Shown piece after piece: positions 49,581 to 57,792 of a DNA stretch of 64,000 bases. The DNA is from Acidobacteriota bacterium. Lineage in GTDB: Bacteria > Acidobacteriota > Terriglobia > Bryobacterales > Bryobacteraceae. Each line of letters begins with the position of its first letter. The stretch's first letter is position 1. A program made the position numbers and the translations under genes. The stretch spans positions 1-64,000 of the forward strand of contig JAPKYZ010000098.1 in the NCBI GenBank assembly GCA_026394055.1. The letters run 5' to 3'. Below the pieces are notes generated by a model. The model saw only the letters and a list, made by a program, of their open reading frames with translations, did no database searches and had not been told where the DNA came from.

Positions 49581-51763
49581 GACCCTTGCTTGCCACCATC
49601 CTCGCCGCCAGCCTGTTGGCGGCTCAACAGCCACCCCCGGCCGCAACTGCGCCCGCCGGTCCACCGCTGGTGCTGAACCTGCCGAACGCGTCACTGAATG
49701 AAGTGATCGATATTCTGGCGCGGCAGCTGAAGATCAACTACATCCTTGACCCGCGCGTGAAAGGCGCCATCACCGTCCATACCTACGGCGAGATCAAGGC
49801 GGCCGACGTTCGGGGCCTGCTGGAAACGATTCTGCGCGTGAACGGCTATTCGATGGTGCAGATCGGCGATCTCTACCGGATTGTCCCCGCGGGTGAGGCG
49901 GTGAAGCTGCCCATCAGCCCTCAGACGCTGGATGGCAAGCAGATCAACAACGACGAGATGCTGGTGCTGAACCTCGTCTTCCTGAAGTTCGCCAGCGCCA
50001 CCGAGATCTCAAAACTGATTGAGCAGTTCCTGGGCGAAGGCGCCAAAGTGGTGGTCTACGAACCGGCGAACCTGTTGCTGGTGCTGGATAACGGCCGCAA
50101 CATGCGCCGCACCATGGACCTGGTAGGGCTGTTCGACTCAGAAACACTGGCCGGGCAACGGATCCGGCTGTATGAGATGAAGCACACCCGGCCGGGCGAA
50201 CTGGCGCGTGAGCTGGACCGCGTGGTCTCGACGCTCGGGTTGGCGCAAAAGAACGCCTCCGTTCAGTTTCTGCCGGTGGAGCGGATCAACACGCTGGTCG
50301 CCTTTGCCCCCAACCCGGCCGCGTTCCCCGAGATCGAAAAGTGGATCGAGCGGCTAGATGTCGAAACCAAGCCGCCGGTGGGGGGCACGGACAACTATGT
50401 TTTCCGGGTGAAGTACGGCCGGGCCGAGAGCTTGGCCATGGCGGTGACGCTGCTCTACTTGAGCCAAAATCTCAACCCCTCGGACACGTTCACCTACATG
50501 TGGCTGATGCAGGCGATGAGCTCGCTGCAGAATAACCAGACCGGGCAAGCCGGTTCGATTCCCGGACAAAACAACGGTGGCGGCATGGGGATGGGCAGCC
50601 TGCTGGGCGGCATGGGCATGGGCGGCATGGGAATGATGGGCGGTATGGGCATGATGGGCGGCATGGGGATGGGTGGCTACGGCAATCCATACATGCAGGG
50701 CGGTTATGGCATGCAAGGCGGCTACGGCATGCAGGGTGGATACGGCGCCGGCGCGGGCCAGACGGCCACCGGTGCCCCGGGCTCCGCGCTGCGGGCGGGC
50801 GACGCCACCGGCACCTACATGGGCGGCGGCTACGGCTCACCCATGGGGGGGATTTCCCAGGTGAAGATTCCCCGCGTGATCCCGAATCCGTTCGACAACT
50901 CCTTGTTGATCCAGGCGACACCGCAGGAGTATCAGCAGATTGAAAAACTGCTCAAAGAGATCGATGTCCCGCCGCGCCAGGTGCTGATTGAGGCAAAAAT
51001 CTACGAGGTCAGCCTCACCGACGCCTTCAGCTCCGGCGTGCAGGCTTATCTGCAAAAGGCAGGCACCATGCAGACCCGCAATCTGTTGGGACAGGCCACC
51101 GGGACCGGAGTTCAGCTCTCGGCCGGCTGGCTGGTGGGGCAAAGCCGTGAACTGGCGGCGTTCCTCCAGTCGCAGGAAGATGTCCGGCGAACCAAGGTGA
51201 TCGCGGCCCCCAGCGTCATCGCCACCGACAACATTCCGGCCAGTATTAACGTCGGCACTGACGTGCCAGTGTTGACCTCGCAGCTGGCCACCGGCGTGCA
51301 ACAGGGCGGCAACACGCAGTTCGCCAATACGGTGCAGAACCGCAATGCGGGCGTCACGCTCAGCCTCACGGCCCGGGTGCAGCCCTCGGGCATTGTCACG
51401 CTGATCATCAACCAGGAAGTGTCGTCGGTGGTGGCTCCGGCGGCCAGCGCGGCCATCCAGTCGCCCTCGTTCTCCAAACGCAACGTCCAAACCCAGGTCA
51501 CCGTTCAGGATGGCGATACGGTGGCGATCGGCGGCATCATTCAGGAAAACGACATCAACTCCACCTCCGGCATTCCGGGGCTGATCAAGATTCCGCTGAT
51601 CGGGGGGTTGTTCGGCAGCAAGAGCATCACCAAAACCCGCACGGAGCTGGTGATCTTTCTGACGCCGCGGGTGATCTACGACACCAACGCGATCACCGAA
51701 GCGACGGACGAAATCAAGAGCAACTTCCGCAAGCTCAGCCGCGAATTCGGAAAACGGCGCTAG
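49577..51763 (+). CDS. gspD: Type II secretion outer-membrane secretin GspD
   Basis: A 728-residue secretin. After a signal peptide come the N0/N1 domains (LNEVIDILARQLKINYILDP and following) and N2-type repeats (ASATEISKLIEQFLGEGAKV, INTLVAFAPNPAAFPEIEKW), then the C-terminal secretin domain (VPPRQVLIEAKIYEVSLTDA; VTVQDGDTVAIGGIIQEN; GIPGLIKIPLIGGLFGSK). Between N-domains and the secretin core sits a 60-residue Met/Gly/Tyr-rich insert (about 334-395). It forms the outer-membrane channel. It is the last gene of the gsp series and overlaps the preceding gene by 4 bp. Confidence 0.95.
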   Translation: MRPLLATILAASLLAAQQPPPAATAPAGPPLVLNLPNASLNEVIDILARQLKINYILDPRVKGAITVHTYGEIKAADVRGLLETILRVNGYSMVQIGDLYRIVPAGEAVKLPISPQTLDGKQINNDEMLVLNLVFLKFASATEISKLIEQFLGEGAKVVVYEPANLLLVLDNGRNMRRTMDLVGLFDSETLAGQRIRLYEMKHTRPGELARELDRVVSTLGLAQKNASVQFLPVERINTLVAFAPNPAAFPEIEKWIERLDVETKPPVGGTDNYVFRVKYGRAESLAMAVTLLYLSQNLNPSDTFTYMWLMQAMSSLQNNQTGQAGSIPGQNNGGGMGMGSLLGGMGMGGMGMMGGMGMMGGMGMGGYGNPYMQGGYGMQGGYGMQGGYGAGAGQTATGAPGSALRAGDATGTYMGGGYGSPMGGISQVKIPRVIPNPFDNSLLIQATPQEYQQIEKLLKEIDVPPRQVLIEAKIYEVSLTDAFSSGVQAYLQKAGTMQTRNLLGQATGTGVQLSAGWLVGQSRELAAFLQSQEDVRRTKVIAAPSVIATDNIPASINVGTDVPVLTSQLATGVQQGGNTQFANTVQNRNAGVTLSLTARVQPSGIVTLIINQEVSSVVAPAASAAIQSPSFSKRNVQTQVTVQDGDTVAIGGIIQENDINSTSGIPGLIKIPLIGGLFGSKSITKTRTELVIFLTPRVIYDTNAITEATDEIKSNFRKLSREFGKRR

Positions 51764-51835
51764 GCCCGCCCGAAGCCGGCCGACCGGCGCAACTTGACGC
51801 CACCCGGAGGGTTCATCAAACTTGAAACCTGAGCC

Positions 51836-54800
51836 ATGAGCCAACGTCTGACGTGTGCCTTCCGGGCAATCTCCCTGCTGTTGGCGGCGTTCCCGCTGGC
51901 CGCTGCTGATATCGGCAGCGGCGCCCCCAATGATTCCATCCGGAACAGCTTCAACAACGCCTTCTTCCGGGGGAGTTTCCGCCAGACCGTAAATCCGACG
52001 CCTCCGGCTGACGTGAAGAATTTCGGGACCGGCGGCTATCTCCAAGAATTTACAGACCTTACCCGTTCCAATCTGAAGGCGGCGTTGATCAATGGCAGCA
52101 CCATCAGCGCCGCTTCACCCGCCCCAACCTACCAGCTGACCACCGCCATCTATTCCGCCTACACCGCGCTGACGTTTGCCACGGCCGGTTTTCCGGTGAT
52201 GGATGCGGCCAGTTTTTCCAACAACGGTTCGGCCGCCGGGGAGTGGCAGAAATATGAGAAGTCCACGGCACTGTTTTACTGGACCGCTAATGCCGGGGCG
52301 ATCACTCTCCGGGACCCGTATTATTCCCGCTGGGCCACACTGAACGAACTAGCGGGTCTGGGAGCCCCCACCACCCCCGAGACGGCCGTTACCTCGTCTC
52401 GTGGCGGAGCGGCCACCTTGCAGCGGTTTCAGAATGGGCTGCTGTACTACTATTCCACCGGCACTCTGGCCGGACGCCTGATCGCGGTGCAGGGGCCGAT
52501 TCTCACTACATATGACGACAATTTCCGGGAGACCGGGTTTCTGGGGCTGCCGGTTTCTGATGAGACGGTATTGACCGATGGAAGCCGCCAGCAGTCATTT
52601 GAAGGCGGCACCCTGGTCTACCGGACCGGCCAAACCCCCACCATTCTGCCCCGCATCGTCCGGGTGGTGATCAATGGCCTGGACCCGCAGCGGTTGACCG
52701 TGGGCCAGAAAGTAACCTTGTCCACCCAGTCCGAGACGGTCCTGTTCCAATACGTCTCCGATCGGCCCGTCGTCTTCAGTACCTCGAACGGTGCCGTGGC
52801 CACCGTGAAGGGGATCGGCTCAAGTGTCGAGATCACCGCCGTCGGTGGCGGCACCGCCCGCCTGACTGCATCAAGCGAAGGCGTGGTGTCGCTGCCGCTC
52901 ACAATCCTGGTGCAACCCGTGTGCTGTGCGCTGGGAGAAGGTGCGGGAACGGCAGTGGCGGAGGCGATGCAGGCCGCAGTCGCCCGGAATCGGCTTTCCT
53001 TGAAACTGCCCATCGCCGCGCCGGCGCGTCCCGCGTCTGCCGGTTGGACCCAGGAGGCCTTTTCGGCCGACGGCAAGGTTCGCTATATTTTCGCCAAAGC
53101 CAACGCAAGCGCCAACGCCTACGTTCTCACCGGAGACCTGCTGACCGCCTGGGAGAAGGCCGGAAGTGCCCTGGGCAGCCTGGGCTTTCCCACCACCGAT
53201 GTCACGCTCGGCGGCCGCCAGAGTTTCACCGGGGGAACCCTGGCGGGAACACCGCCGCAGCTGGTGGCCGGTTCGATCCTGTCGCGTTGGGCGCTGCTCG
53301 ACTATGAGACTGGGGTGCTGGGGCCGCCGCTGGCACCGGCTGCCAGTTTCTTGACCTTCAACGCCACGCCCGGCACCGCGCAGACATTTCGGAACGGCCT
53401 GATCGCCGCCACCAGCGTTCGCAGCGCCTCCGTGACCGGCCGGATCTATGCGAAGTATGTCAGCCTGGGCGGGCCGGGCGGCAAGCTGGGGGCGCCGCTG
53501 GCCGAAGAGTTCCTGGATGGGCTCCGGCGCCGCCAAGCCTTCGAAGGCGGCTCCTTGTCTTACACCGATCAGGAAGCCGACGTCCGGCTGGATGAGACGG
53601 CGCGCCGTCCGCAGATCACCGCGACACCCGCCGTCGTTTCGCCTGGCGCCCGGCTGCGGCTGTCGTTAGGTGGTTTTGCCGACGGCGCCCAGGTCCGCGT
53701 CAGCTTTCCGGGGTCCACTGCCGCGCCGTTTGTCGTCACCGTGCCCACCGGCGCCTATGTCTGGGAGATCAATATCGCCACGACGGCTCGGGCGGAAACC
53801 GTCAACCTGCTGGCGGTGGATACTGCCCGGCCGGCGGTGCAAGCGACCGGACAATATACAGTCTCCACAGCCGCGGCCACTCTGTTGAGCAAGGTCTCGG
53901 GCGATAGCCAGACCGGAGCTCCGGGCGCTTTGCTGCCCCAACTGCTGCGCGTCGCCGTCACGGATTCAAGCGGAGCACCTTTGGCTCGGCAGCCGGTGCG
54001 GTGGGAAGCCTCCAGCGGCTCCCAGATTCTCAATGCGGCCACGCTCACCAACGATGCCGGTGAGGCTACTGCTCAACTCCGGCTGCCGGCGGTGGAAGGC
54101 GTCGGTTTGGCGACGGCCGCGGCGGGCGCCCAAGTGGTGACCTTTAGCGCCCGCTCCGCCGCCCGGTCCCTGCCCGGCTTCCCCCGCTACAGCCAGGGCG
54201 ACGGCGGGCCGCTGGTGGCGGCACTGGCCAGTGTGATCCGCTACGGACAGCAGGCCGGCGATTGGACGGCACCCCAAGGAGCCGCCGATGTCTCCGTGCT
54301 CAATGCCTTCTTGAAGGCCTATTGCCTCCCCAATGCGGCTGGCACCCAACTATGTGACGGCTTTACCGATAGCCCCCGCGGCCCATACCCCAATCTGTGG
54401 CGGCTAGCCGCCTTTGTGGGCGGCAATCTGGATATCGCTGTTGAGGTGGCCGATCTAGCCCGGCTACGTGACTGGGCGGCGGCGGACGAACCCGTTGTGG
54501 CCGCGCTGACGCTGGATTCAACCTCGGCCGTCCATTTTGTCGTGGTGACGGGGGTCACCGGCTCCGGACAGGTGGCGATTCAGGACCCCAATCCCGTCTA
54601 CGGCCGGGCGACGCTCGATGACTACCTGGCCGGGTTCCGGGATTCGACCGGTGCCACTGTTCGCGGAACCTTAGCAGCAGCCTTCCGTCTGGTGCCCGCG
54701 CCGAGCCCCACCGCCGGATTCGTCGTGCAGTCGGCCGGCGCTTTCACGCTTCGCTCCGCTGACGGGCCCTGTCGCGCGCCGTTGGCGTGGCCCGGCTTAA

Positions 54801-55585
54801 CCCAGGTGGTCTGCGATGGCACTTCTGACCGGTACCAGCTGGATATTCCCGCCGGTGGCAAGGCAATTCTGACGAGTCTCGGCAATCCGGGAGACCGGAC
54901 TGAAGCCGGCACGTCCACCGCCGCGGCCTATGCGGTGGTGAAGCCGCTGCTCACCTGGGTGCCCCAGCCGCAGCAGCTGAGCTTTGGCGCCGACCAGGTG
55001 GTGAACGGCGCGTCGTTCCTGGCGGGTATCTCTCCCGGCGCCAACTTCACCATCTTCGGCACCGGCTTGACCGGCGCCACGGTGGAATTCGGCGGCCAGA
55101 CCGCCCCGGTCATCTATTCCGACGCCTTCCAGCTGAATGGGGTCGTTCCGGCGACGCTGACCCCCGGGCTTTACCCGATCCGCGTGCGAAATGGCCTGGG
55201 CGACCAAACACAGACGCTCGAAGTACAAGCCACCAGTCCGGCGATCTTCATCCTGGGCGAACGCGGTGCGGCTCTTGTTAATCCCGACGGCACGATCAAT
55301 CAACCCGCCGCACCCGCCCGGCGCGGCCAGACGCTGGTCCTCTACTGCACGGGGTTGGGGGCGACGGAGCGGCGTGGGGGGCTCGACTGGGCCACCCTGC
55401 CGGTCTCCATCGTGGTGGGGGATCGCGTCATCACGCCCACCTACGCGGGACGCACACCGGGCTCGCCCGGCGTGTATCAGGTAAATTTTACCCTTCCCTC
55501 AGATCTTTCCCCGGGTTTACAGCTACCGCTCCGGCTCCGGCAAGGGGCTGCGGAAACGCCGCTCGTTCCCGTTGCCGTCCAGTAG
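51836..55585 (+). CDS. Large secreted LGFP/Ig/C39-like protein with TIGR03437 C-terminus
   Basis: A 1249-residue exported protein with a signal peptide (to about FPLAAA, residue 24). LGFP-type repeats occupy about 165-270 and 365-600 (for example TGFLGLPVSDETVLTDGSRQ, then FEGGTLVY); Ig/Big-type domains lie at about 275-360 and 680-775. A C39-like peptidase fold follows at about 780-950, with His900 (AVHFVVVTG) and Asp917 (IQDPN) but Gly790 where the nucleophilic Cys is expected (QGDGGPLVAAL). The C-terminal 200 residues (VVNGASFLAGISPG onward) are the TIGR03437 domain. It follows gspD by 72 bp and is a likely surface protein or T2SS cargo. Confidence 0.8.
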   Translation: MSQRLTCAFRAISLLLAAFPLAAADIGSGAPNDSIRNSFNNAFFRGSFRQTVNPTPPADVKNFGTGGYLQEFTDLTRSNLKAALINGSTISAASPAPTYQLTTAIYSAYTALTFATAGFPVMDAASFSNNGSAAGEWQKYEKSTALFYWTANAGAITLRDPYYSRWATLNELAGLGAPTTPETAVTSSRGGAATLQRFQNGLLYYYSTGTLAGRLIAVQGPILTTYDDNFRETGFLGLPVSDETVLTDGSRQQSFEGGTLVYRTGQTPTILPRIVRVVINGLDPQRLTVGQKVTLSTQSETVLFQYVSDRPVVFSTSNGAVATVKGIGSSVEITAVGGGTARLTASSEGVVSLPLTILVQPVCCALGEGAGTAVAEAMQAAVARNRLSLKLPIAAPARPASAGWTQEAFSADGKVRYIFAKANASANAYVLTGDLLTAWEKAGSALGSLGFPTTDVTLGGRQSFTGGTLAGTPPQLVAGSILSRWALLDYETGVLGPPLAPAASFLTFNATPGTAQTFRNGLIAATSVRSASVTGRIYAKYVSLGGPGGKLGAPLAEEFLDGLRRRQAFEGGSLSYTDQEADVRLDETARRPQITATPAVVSPGARLRLSLGGFADGAQVRVSFPGSTAAPFVVTVPTGAYVWEINIATTARAETVNLLAVDTARPAVQATGQYTVSTAAATLLSKVSGDSQTGAPGALLPQLLRVAVTDSSGAPLARQPVRWEASSGSQILNAATLTNDAGEATAQLRLPAVEGVGLATAAAGAQVVTFSARSAARSLPGFPRYSQGDGGPLVAALASVIRYGQQAGDWTAPQGAADVSVLNAFLKAYCLPNAAGTQLCDGFTDSPRGPYPNLWRLAAFVGGNLDIAVEVADLARLRDWAAADEPVVAALTLDSTSAVHFVVVTGVTGSGQVAIQDPNPVYGRATLDDYLAGFRDSTGATVRGTLAAAFRLVPAPSPTAGFVVQSAGAFTLRSADGPCRAPLAWPGLTQVVCDGTSDRYQLDIPAGGKAILTSLGNPGDRTEAGTSTAAAYAVVKPLLTWVPQPQQLSFGADQVVNGASFLAGISPGANFTIFGTGLTGATVEFGGQTAPVIYSDAFQLNGVVPATLTPGLYPIRVRNGLGDQTQTLEVQATSPAIFILGERGAALVNPDGTINQPAAPARRGQTLVLYCTGLGATERRGGLDWATLPVSIVVGDRVITPTYAGRTPGSPGVYQVNFTLPSDLSPGLQLPLRLRQGAAETPLVPVAVQ

Positions 55586-55966
55586 TCAGAAAAATCGATG
55601 AAAGTTGCTTCACCCAGAGCGATTTCGCTTGACGGCGCACCAAGTCTCATGGTTTCATCACAGGTGAAACAGGGTATCGCCCCTTTGTCTAGTACATTCC
55701 GCAAGCCGCTTGGTCCACCAGGCACTTGACGGCGCTGGACGGAGGATGGTAGCCTTCAGACCAGACGGGTGTATTCAAAAACCAATAACAATCCCGCGAG
55801 CACGACTCGCCTTCCAACGGCGGGACAAAACTGACTCTGACAGGAAGACCAATCACATTGAGTTTGTTCGGTATCACTGATCTGACACCAACCGAGGCTC
55901 AGGGAATAGAGCTCTTCCATCAATTCAATTCCAAAACTGTTTTACGATTTCACAAGGAGATCCTGA
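55586..55966 (+). other. Long leader region upstream of the Ser/Thr/Ala-rich secreted protein gene
   Basis: This 381 bp stretch has no gene. The 10-mer TTGACGGCGC occurs twice (55629-55638, 55726-55735); the second could be a -35 with TAGCCT at 55750-55755 as a weak -10 (18 bp spacing), giving a 5' leader of about 205 nt. GTTTCA (55652-55657) and TGAAAC (55665-55670) form an inverted repeat. A clear AAGGAG ribosome binding site precedes the ATG. No known riboswitch fold was recognised. Confidence 0.4.
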
Positions 55967-57511
55967 ATGCTTAAGAAAATTTCTTTGGCGACTGCCATCC
56001 TCAGCCTGACGGCTGTGGGCGCGTTCGCTCAATGCTCAGCCGTTGCCACCCAGAACGTGCTGCGTCCCGAAGGCTTGACCGAACTGGTCGGCGACATCAC
56101 CATCAGCTGCGGCGCCAATGCCCTCAGCAATGTGGCGCTGACCGTGACCATTCCCTCCGCGATCCCGGTGACCAACGTCACGGGTACTGCTGCGGGCGCG
56201 GGCGTCGCTTCCGCCGCTGGCACCGCCACGGTGTACGGCACGGTGAGCGGTAACTCGATCGTGTTCACCAACCTGTCGGTGAATGCCAATGCGACCATCG
56301 TCGTGTCCGGTATCCGCGTCAATGCTTCGGCCTCCACGCCCGGCGTTACCGTGACCGCTCAGTCGGTGATCATCTCGAACAACGTTGTCAACCTGAACGC
56401 CTCCACCAACGTGGGCTTGGTCAACACGGCCAGCTTCGCGTTCGCTGTGGTCGGCGGCACGGATGCCACCGTCACCTCCAAGTCGGCCAGCACGCTGTCC
56501 ATCTGCTTGAGCTATCCGTCCAGCAGTACTGCGAACGCCGTCACCGGCCTCCTGCGCTTCACTGAGCTGTACGGCGCGGCCTTCCGCACCGTTGCTGACG
56601 ACACCACTACGGGTTCCAACGGCTCGATCGCCGGTAACGCGACCCAGCTCCGCTTGGCCTTCTCGAACATTCCCGCGGGTGCTTCGATCTATGTGCCGAT
56701 GTCGATCACGGCTGGCACGACTGCCTCCGACGCGACCGGCGTGACGATCGCGACGACCAGCTCCTCCGCCACCGCCCTGACGAGCAGCATTGCCGCGACG
56801 ATCGGTACTCCGACCTACACGGCTGCTGGTACCGACTCCAACGTCATCGCCTCTTGGGGCAAGGTGACCTCCTCGGATAACTCCGTGATCTACACTGTGT
56901 CGGCTGCCAGCTCTGCCTACGCCTCCACGGTGAACATCCCCTACATCGTCACCCTGGCTGCCAGCCCGTCCAACGGCGTTGGCACCGCCACCGTGCTCGG
57001 TTCGCTCGGCCCGGTTTCCTCCTCGGTCTACTCGCGCCTGGCCACCACTGGTTCGGCTGTGACGGCCTTCTCGACCGCCACTTGCTCCACCAACATCCTG
57101 TTCCCCTTCGTGACCAACGATGCGGGCTTCGACACCGGTCTGGCCATCGCCAACACGACGGCTGATCCGTTCAGCACGGCCAACCAGAGCGGCACCTGCG
57201 CCCTGAACTACTACGGCACCTACTCCGACGGCGGCGCTCTGCCGACGGCGGCCACCACCAGCTCCATCGCTGCTGGCAAGTATGCTGCTCTGACGCTCTC
57301 GGGCGGCGGTTCGGGCGTGGCGGCTCTCCGCCCCGGCTTCACCGGCTACATCATCGCCCAGTGCACCTTCCAGCTCGCCCACGGCTACGCCTTCATCAGC
57401 GACCTGGGTGCGAAGAACCTGGCCCATGGCTACCTCGCCCTCGTGCTGCCCAGCAGCGCTGCGGGCCGCGGCGCCAGCGGCGGTACGCCGGAAGCCACCA
57501 GCCTGAACTAG
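55967..57511 (+). CDS. Ser/Thr/Ala-rich secreted protein, possible surface or structural protein
   Basis: A 514-residue protein with a cleavable signal (MLKKISLATAILSLTAVGAFA), and a mature part dominated by Ser, Thr, Ala, Val and Gly. Mostly beta: repeated short strands such as VALTVTIPSAIPVTNVTGTA and ASIYVPMSITAG. Six Cys, including LSICLSYP and GTCALNYYG. I recognise no named family. Evenly GC-rich third positions and a consensus AAGGAG site suggest strong expression. It is monocistronic: a long leader before it and a perfect terminator at 57551-57589 after it. It is the best candidate here for an abundant secreted or surface-layer-like product. Confidence 0.65.
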   Translation: MLKKISLATAILSLTAVGAFAQCSAVATQNVLRPEGLTELVGDITISCGANALSNVALTVTIPSAIPVTNVTGTAAGAGVASAAGTATVYGTVSGNSIVFTNLSVNANATIVVSGIRVNASASTPGVTVTAQSVIISNNVVNLNASTNVGLVNTASFAFAVVGGTDATVTSKSASTLSICLSYPSSSTANAVTGLLRFTELYGAAFRTVADDTTTGSNGSIAGNATQLRLAFSNIPAGASIYVPMSITAGTTASDATGVTIATTSSSATALTSSIAATIGTPTYTAAGTDSNVIASWGKVTSSDNSVIYTVSAASSAYASTVNIPYIVTLAASPSNGVGTATVLGSLGPVSSSVYSRLATTGSAVTAFSTATCSTNILFPFVTNDAGFDTGLAIANTTADPFSTANQSGTCALNYYGTYSDGGALPTAATTSSIAAGKYAALTLSGGGSGVAALRPGFTGYIIAQCTFQLAHGYAFISDLGAKNLAHGYLALVLPSSAAGRGASGGTPEATSLN

Positions 57512-57550
57512 TTCAGGTCTGGTTACTCCGACTGCACAAAAACTGAAAAG

Positions 57551-57589
57551 CCCCGGCTGGAGCAGCAATGCTCTGGCCGGGGTTTCAGC
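57551..57589 (+). terminator. Strong intrinsic terminator after the Ser/Thr/Ala-rich gene
   Basis: A 14 bp stem (57551-57564 with 57569-57582, two G-T pairs) has a GCAA tetraloop (57565-57568) and is followed by TTTCAGCTTTT. The outer bases CTGAAA and TTTCAG extend the pairing, so it can terminate in both directions. It ends the transcript of the gene at 55967 and isolates it from the next large gene. Confidence 0.9.
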
Positions 57590-57734
57590 TTTTAGGGGAC
57601 GTCGCTGATCCCCAACTCCTCCACCCAAGCCACTTAATCCACCCGAGCTCCCCGAGTTGTCCATCAGCCCTACCTCCCCGGTCCTCCACCTGTAGCGCTT
57701 CCGTATTTTTCCCGCATCAGCTACAGAATTTCAG

Positions 57735-57743
57735 TGTTAAAAT
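57735..57743 (+). promoter_or_regulatory. Candidate extended -10 promoter for the 57793 gene
   Basis: TGTTAAAAT has the extended -10 form (TG, one base, TAAAAT at 57738-57743), about 50 bp before the ATG. No good -35 box is seen at 17 bp, as allowed for extended -10 promoters. The AT-rich stretch stands out from its GC-rich surroundings. Between the terminator and this site (57590-57734) the strand is strikingly pyrimidine-rich and holds no gene. Confidence 0.4.
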
Positions 57744-57792
57744 CAAAGCGCGCGTCCTACCTTCAACTGAAGGTTCACATTTTCGGAGATCC

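Noticed and set aside
50837..52045. A 402-codon minus-strand frame over gspD
   Set aside because: Opposite a clear secretin domain and without motifs.
55586..55966. A riboswitch (for example c-di-GMP type) in the long leader
   Set aside because: The conserved core of known classes could not be matched by eye; only short inverted repeats are present. A covariance-model search of this region would settle it.
56036..57664. A 542-codon open frame on the minus strand opposite the Ser/Thr/Ala-rich secreted protein
   Set aside because: It is Gly/Arg/His-rich without domains or signal and mirrors the codon bias of the plus-strand gene; a shadow frame.
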